Assembly: GCA_947377705.1 (NCBI GenBank)
Contig: CANCGU010000316.1
Coordinates: 1-8,832 of the forward strand
DNA: 8,832 bases
Direction: 5' to 3'
From: Comamonadaceae bacterium
GTDB lineage: Bacteria; Pseudomonadota; Gammaproteobacteria; Burkholderiales; Burkholderiaceae
Under the pieces are notes generated by a model that did no database searches, was not told the origin of the DNA, and saw nothing but the letters and a program-made list of their open reading frames with translations. Shown one piece after another: positions 7,601-8,832 of the stretch (its first letter is position 1; each line of letters starts with the position of its first letter). The position numbers and the translations under genes are program-made.

Positions 7601-8244
7601 TAGTTGAGCTTGCGCTGAAGGACTGCAGTCCAGATCGCTGATGCCAGTTCCCAAGCGCGTTTTGGGCCTTTGGTGTAGCCGTCAATTGACCCTGGCTTGC
7701 CAACCGCCTCTAGAGACAAGGCAGCCCCTTTCAGCAAGCGGTCCACAGCCGGGTCATTGGGCTGTACGAAGGCCGCAACCATTTCAGGCAGTTTGCCGAT
7801 TCCTCCCCATTGATTGCGAGCCAGCAGTTCGACATTCGATTCGTGCGCGGCCAACACAAGTGTTGGTTGCATGGCAGTTCTGAGTTCGAACCGGAGTACC
7901 GCCGGTTCGGCTTCGGTCAAACTCGAGAACAATGCACCGTCTAGTCGGACATCCAGATCAGATAGGTGATAGCTTTCCCCAGGGCCAACGGCATCGAGAT
8001 TCCACGTTCGTGGTTTCACGAACGCGGGCTGCGAACTCAGATGGATCGTCAATTCGGTTAGCTGGGATGTCGTGTCGTTGACCACGGCCAGCTCAAGCAA
8101 CACGGGTACCGCGTTCTGAAAGGCTGCGAGGTTCAGTTTCTTCGCTGCGCTTATCTGCATCCGAACTATTGGCTGCGGCACCTCGGAAACGGCAGAATTT
8201 TCAGGCGTACTAACCCCTGACGATTGACTTGACTCCATTGTCAT
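1600..8244 (-). CDS. giant DUF4011 - SF1 helicase - Vsr/MTES_1575-like nuclease - DUF3320 protein (Hhe-like anti-phage defence)
   Basis: This is an intact 2214-residue protein, probably a cytosolic DNA helicase-nuclease that attacks foreign DNA. Domains in order: beta-rich N-terminus (about 25-140); transglutaminase/papain-like fold (about 195-310) with Cys243 in ATCFDSTLLFAACME, His269 in KGHSFVGFW and a possible third residue, Glu305 or Asp287; DUF4011 from about 398 (RLARWQRKLLDLSLRNTLLNF). The SF1 helicase motifs are Walker A GPPGTGKS (712-719), Ia VLFVAEK (736-742), II FDEASQ (1561-1566), III GDPKQLPP (1586-1593), IV WHYRS (1633-1637), V VQGDERD (1759-1765) and VI RLNVAVTRAR (1796-1805). 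An unusually long helical insertion separates Ia and II. The nuclease (about 1855-1947) has Glu1862, Asp1888, Glu1905-Cys-Asp1907, His1912 and a WEIVRIWSTDWW ending. A Glu/Pro-rich linker (about 1965-2035) leads to DUF3320 (about 2065-2125) and a helical tail. AGGAG at 8256-8252 sits 7 bases before the ATG and fixes the start. From memory, this architecture equals the single-gene defence system Hhe; the protein's action here is inferred. Confidence 0.93.
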   Translation of the reverse strand: MTMESSQSSGVSTPENSAVSEVPQPIVRMQISAAKKLNLAAFQNAVPVLLELAVVNDTTSQLTELTIHLSSQPAFVKPRTWNLDAVGPGESYHLSDLDVRLDGALFSSLTEAEPAVLRFELRTAMQPTLVLAAHESNVELLARNQWGGIGKLPEMVAAFVQPNDPAVDRLLKGAALSLEAVGKPGSIDGYTKGPKRAWELASAIWTAVLQRKLNYSLPPASFEHTGQKVRSPSQILDSGIATCFDSTLLFAACMEQASLNPLLIFTKGHSFVGFWLRDEEFSTAVVDDVTALRKRLKLQELVIFETTLAAQGQPVSFSQAIVNASHQLSEEEEDKFELVIDVKRARMSRIKPLAHTQAVTDPAPLAVEPENLVIVEEAPDLPDEVVIDKPTAELDPKDRLARWQRKLLDLSLRNTLLNFKQGKKALQLDVAAPALEDTLAEGQTIKLLPSPALMQGQDPRSQQLHEARSLENLSKAHAIDALKRREVFIRLEDQELEGRLVELYRGARNAMQEGGSNTLFIALGFLVWTRPDKPESRVRAPLILLPITLNRKSARSGFTLQEHEDEALFNPTLVEMLRQDFQLDLGIAAGDLPRDESGLDIAGIWKRVRSAIKDIRGWEVSEDVVLSMFSFAKYLMWKDLSDRTDDLRKSPVVAHLIDTPRDPYPSTTPFPETRRLDSDCPPQQVFSPLPADSSQLSAVMAAARGKDFVLIGPPGTGKSQTIANLIAQCLAEGKRVLFVAEKIAALDVVFRRLREVGLGEFCLELHSNKSRKLDVLRQLQKSWESKGEVDAATWEAKAQQLGQVRKQLSTYVERLHQRHGNGWTIFKAIGCVVGGNVLPDLRFSWASPRAHDEAALTALRDLAGRLQANAAAVGPDQLLAGPLVTVHATDWSAKWQQEMVRSAQTLGTTSHDFLNAAQSLGQLLGMEWPALHRQTRSAIGMLAKVLPQASTHDWSFCALPDSDTVCAALKTGNDLLDQHAVLSSKMSAPWPNELQTRLAQALDLLNKRRRLHTELGTPWPPAVSDEIERGVQWIEEMGQLRAGLSVKYGAGVGQLNVAQLQRDWAKADRAFWPMSWLSKRKVRGALEAVIEGTGEPRVADDLSALVRIKSLREEVQQLNPGAAAEGLWVGVKTRTDHARSALRANAALHAAQMHKPFSLDGLEAATEGYCGESWTRETQSLKALLELDRHLADCASLSESSQGLWKGHDTDSAMLRTALAFERERLGLQQRGVLKTPYLDVAEGRCGPSLQQQHALVKTRSTVETQLLSMSSLAAECPGVWNALDTDRDGIERALIFHASLKACLSDLGLDPTSLAQARRSLHQVLSTRRAELSDTAMIGQACHQVVAQLAEINAATDQFCNTAAQPENVRRAFADLAPAELTNAAARLEAGHHSLHAWCAWRHAETDARNAGLPALVSAIEAGDLTPAQVPTAFEVNYARWWLAEAVDEDEVLKRFVSAEHELRIQEFRALDDEFTKVSREWIRAKLCASLPATDSIQRNSEWGILRHEITKKKQHKPLRQLLQEIPSVVLRLTPCLLMSPLSIAQYLSAEASNFDLVVFDEASQIPVWDAIGAMARGKQVVMVGDPKQLPPTNFFGRSDSTDGDNDVVEGDLESILDECLGASLPTRNLSWHYRSRHESLIAFSNHRYYGGGLVTFPSPVTDDRAVSFHLVNGRYEKGGARINQPEAKALVADLVSRLRNSGFRESGLTIGVVTFNSEQQGLIEDLLDDERRKDPGLEPYFSEMELEPVFVKNLESVQGDERDIMYFSITYGPDMAGAVSMNFGPLNRDGGERRLNVAVTRARHELRVFSSLRGEQMDLSRTKANGVRDLKHFLEFAELGPRALEEVHYGSQGDFESPFEAGVATALGRKGWQVHTQIGASSFRVDLGVVHPDFAGRYLAGVECDGATYHRSATARDRDKLREQVLRGLGWEIVRIWSTDWWVNPGGTLERVHAALTELLEKDRERQAAEARVPPEDAVFAPNDDEATPTMQEINEVDAAGLPPLPEDAYEEAEEPAEAVYARSASTPSKPILEVTAPQRDRRFQVSQPTDAVLPGAISADLFYETSYDTALQLMVEWVVQREGPVLDAVLARRIARAHGFQRTGSRIQERVEQIARRVFKTTEEPGGTFYWPREMEPCSELAFRWPANEESTRGVEEICEAELLSLARLVLDRGHSGQESLIAMARELGLQRLREASRGRMELALTKGQQC

Positions 8245-8344
8245 GCGCGCTCTCCTTTTCAGTCCCGTTGTGACTCGCTAAGAACGTTACAACAAATTTT
8301 GCTGATGTTCTGGAAGTACTTGGGCGCATTCTGATGAGCAGGAG

Positions 8345-8385
8345 TTTTGACTGTCGATTGAGAGTAAAGATGTATGGAGTCAAAA
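8345..8385. promoter_or_regulatory. 8-bp perfect inverted repeat with 25-base spacer upstream of the large defence gene
   Basis: TTTTGACT (8345-8352) and AGTCAAAA (8378-8385) are perfect inverted copies whose inner edges are 25 bases apart. They lie about 100-140 bases upstream of the large gene's ATG. Each arm holds a TTGACT that resembles a -35 box in its own direction. The arrangement fits a dimeric regulator's paired half-sites or two facing promoter elements. The regulator is unknown and the function is an inference. Confidence 0.35.
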
Positions 8386-8430
8386 TTGCATTTCAACAGG
8401 GAGTTAAAGCTCGTGGTTTGAAAGCACTTG

Positions 8431-8499
8431 AATGACCGCTGTCAGGCGACTATTTGCTCGATCGCTATGTCTGCCGTGGGTCGGCAACTGCCAGTCATT
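8431..8499. repeat. 69-base imperfect inverted repeat with nested hairpin
   Basis: The element begins AATGAC (8431-8436) and ends GTCATT (8494-8499), perfect inverted copies, with partial pairing continuing inward. A nested hairpin has TGCCG (8472-8476) and CGGCA (8482-8486) around TGGGT. The style resembles small palindromic intergenic repeats of beta-proteobacteria, but I cannot name a family, and only one copy is in the window. Confidence 0.3.
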
Positions 8500-8688
8500 T
8501 CTCTCACGACTTAGTCTGCTTCAAGCCTAAACCGCTAATTACCTTTCTCACCCATCAAGCCTACTCAACCCCTGCCGTCCATTGCGTTATCAGCCCAAAC
8601 GACTTCGCATTCAATGCAACAGCGAACTCTCTTTGAATAACTGCAACGAGTTTTTCAGCAAGCCTCAAATTTGAATTGCCTTAAACCG

Positions 8689-8704
8689 TGGCACACCTAT
8701 TGCA
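8689..8704 (+). promoter_or_regulatory. sigma-54 (RpoN) -24/-12 promoter
   Basis: TGGCAC (8689-8694), five bases, then TTGCA (8700-8704) match the RpoN consensus TGGCAC-N5-TTGCA exactly, with the key GG and GC at the required spacing. Transcription would start about a dozen bases downstream, near 8714-8716, leaving a short leader before the ATG at 8738. Sigma-54 promoters need an activator ATPase such as NtrC, which fits a nitrogen-related gene. No clear NtrC or IHF site was seen upstream by eye. Confidence 0.8.
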
Positions 8705-8709
8705 TTCCA

Positions 8710-8723
8710 TCTTGGATACAAGA
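8710..8723. promoter_or_regulatory. dyad operator candidate at the predicted sigma-54 start site
   Basis: TCTTG (8710-8714) and CAAGA (8719-8723) are perfect inverted copies around GATA. The core TTGGATACAA resembles the TTGTATACAA-like sites bound by GntR/FadR-type regulators. It overlaps the expected transcription start, a position suited to repression. The regulator family is a guess from site shape only. Confidence 0.4.
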
Positions 8724-8737
8724 CTGGATGCACAACA

Positions 8738-8832
8738 ATGGTGTCACGCTCAAGCCCTCATTCGCAGACGAACGCACTGGCCGATGAAGCCTGGATCACA
8801 CGCCTCACGCCCCCTCTGAGCACGGCCCATTC
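8738..8832 (+). CDS. N-terminal fragment of an unidentified protein driven by the sigma-54 promoter (runs off the window)
   Basis: From the ATG at 8738 the frame stays open for 31 complete codons to the end of the window. Upstream lie a perfect sigma-54 promoter and a leader of about two dozen bases. The only Shine-Dalgarno-like sequence is a weak GGA about ten bases before the ATG. The visible protein begins MVSRSSPHSQ and contains ADEAWITRLTPPLSTAH. The 'LTPPLS' stretch loosely recalls the N-terminus of the PreT subunit of NAD-dependent dihydropyrimidine dehydrogenase, just before its first cysteine cluster. Too little is visible to claim that. The nearby ATG at 8728 closes after 19 codons and is rejected. 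Confidence 0.45.
   Translation, partial: MVSRSSPHSQTNALADEAWITRLTPPLSTAH

Larger units (their letters stand above)
8245..8688. other. intergenic region with no convincing gene, upstream of the divergent large gene
   Basis: This stretch separates the start of the large - strand gene from the + strand sigma-54 promoter and is visibly more AT-rich than its neighbours. The 60-codon + strand frame at 8454-8636 has no good ribosome binding site and no recognisable family. A 21-codon frame at 8370-8435 is also unsupported. The stretch must contain the promoter of the large gene, but I see no good -35/-10 pair; a TTGACT (8383-8378, - strand) has no matching -10. Two inverted repeats are listed separately. 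No integrase site, tRNA or obvious NtrC site was found by eye. Confidence 0.6.

Noticed and set aside
8371..8396. Sigma-70 promoter for the large gene (TTGAAA or TTGACT with TACATC)
   Set aside because: The -10 match is only three of six, or the spacing is wrong; not good enough to report as a promoter.
8370..8435. 21-codon + strand frame beginning MYGVKIAFQQ
   Set aside because: Very short, only a weak GAGAG upstream, and it overlaps an inverted repeat; too little support for a small protein.
8454..8636. 60-codon + strand frame in the intergenic region
   Set aside because: No ribosome binding site, no recognisable domain, and it overlaps a palindromic element; probably chance.

Overview
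The window reads like a Betaproteobacterium, probably Burkholderiales near the Comamonadaceae. This is an inference from the GC-rich coding style, the nitrate/cyanate-type ABC ATPase next to cyanase, and a strong sigma-54 promoter at the right edge. No rRNA, tRNA, CRISPR array, transposase or integrase was seen.

Left part (1-827, + strand): the C-terminal part of an ABC transporter ATP-binding protein of the nitrate/cyanate/sulfonate type is followed after 32 bases by a complete cyanase gene, cynS. Together they look like the end of an operon that imports cyanate or a related anion and breaks it down to ammonia and CO2 for use as nitrogen.

Second part (828-1599): a hairpin-bearing spacer leads into a two-gene + strand operon. 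The first gene encodes a Phd/YefM-type antitoxin. The second encodes a small helix-turn-helix protein with an MbcA/ParS/Xre-type toxin-binding (DUF2384-like) C-terminus. No PIN, RelE/YoeB, Doc or RES toxin gene is visible beside them, so two antitoxin-like proteins stand without an obvious toxin.

Third part (1600-8244, - strand): one intact 2214-residue gene fills three quarters of the window. The order is a beta-rich N-terminal domain, a transglutaminase/papain-like fold with a Cys-His pair, DUF4011, a superfamily 1 helicase split by a roughly 800-residue helical insertion, a Vsr/MTES_1575-like PD-(D/E)xK nuclease, and DUF3320. This matches the single-gene DUF4011-helicase-Vsr anti-phage architecture that I recall being called Hhe. 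The insertion holds three copies of a repeat with a period of about 76 residues. The gene is convergent with the antitoxin operon, and a 36-codon frame overlaps its 3' end.

Right part (8245-8832): about 490 bases hold no convincing gene but contain an 8-bp inverted repeat upstream of the big gene and a 69-base imperfect inverted repeat. A textbook sigma-54 -24/-12 promoter follows, with a dyad close to its expected start site, just before a + strand reading frame that runs off the window. The likely picture is an antitoxin-plus-defence cargo block lying between two nitrogen-scavenging loci.
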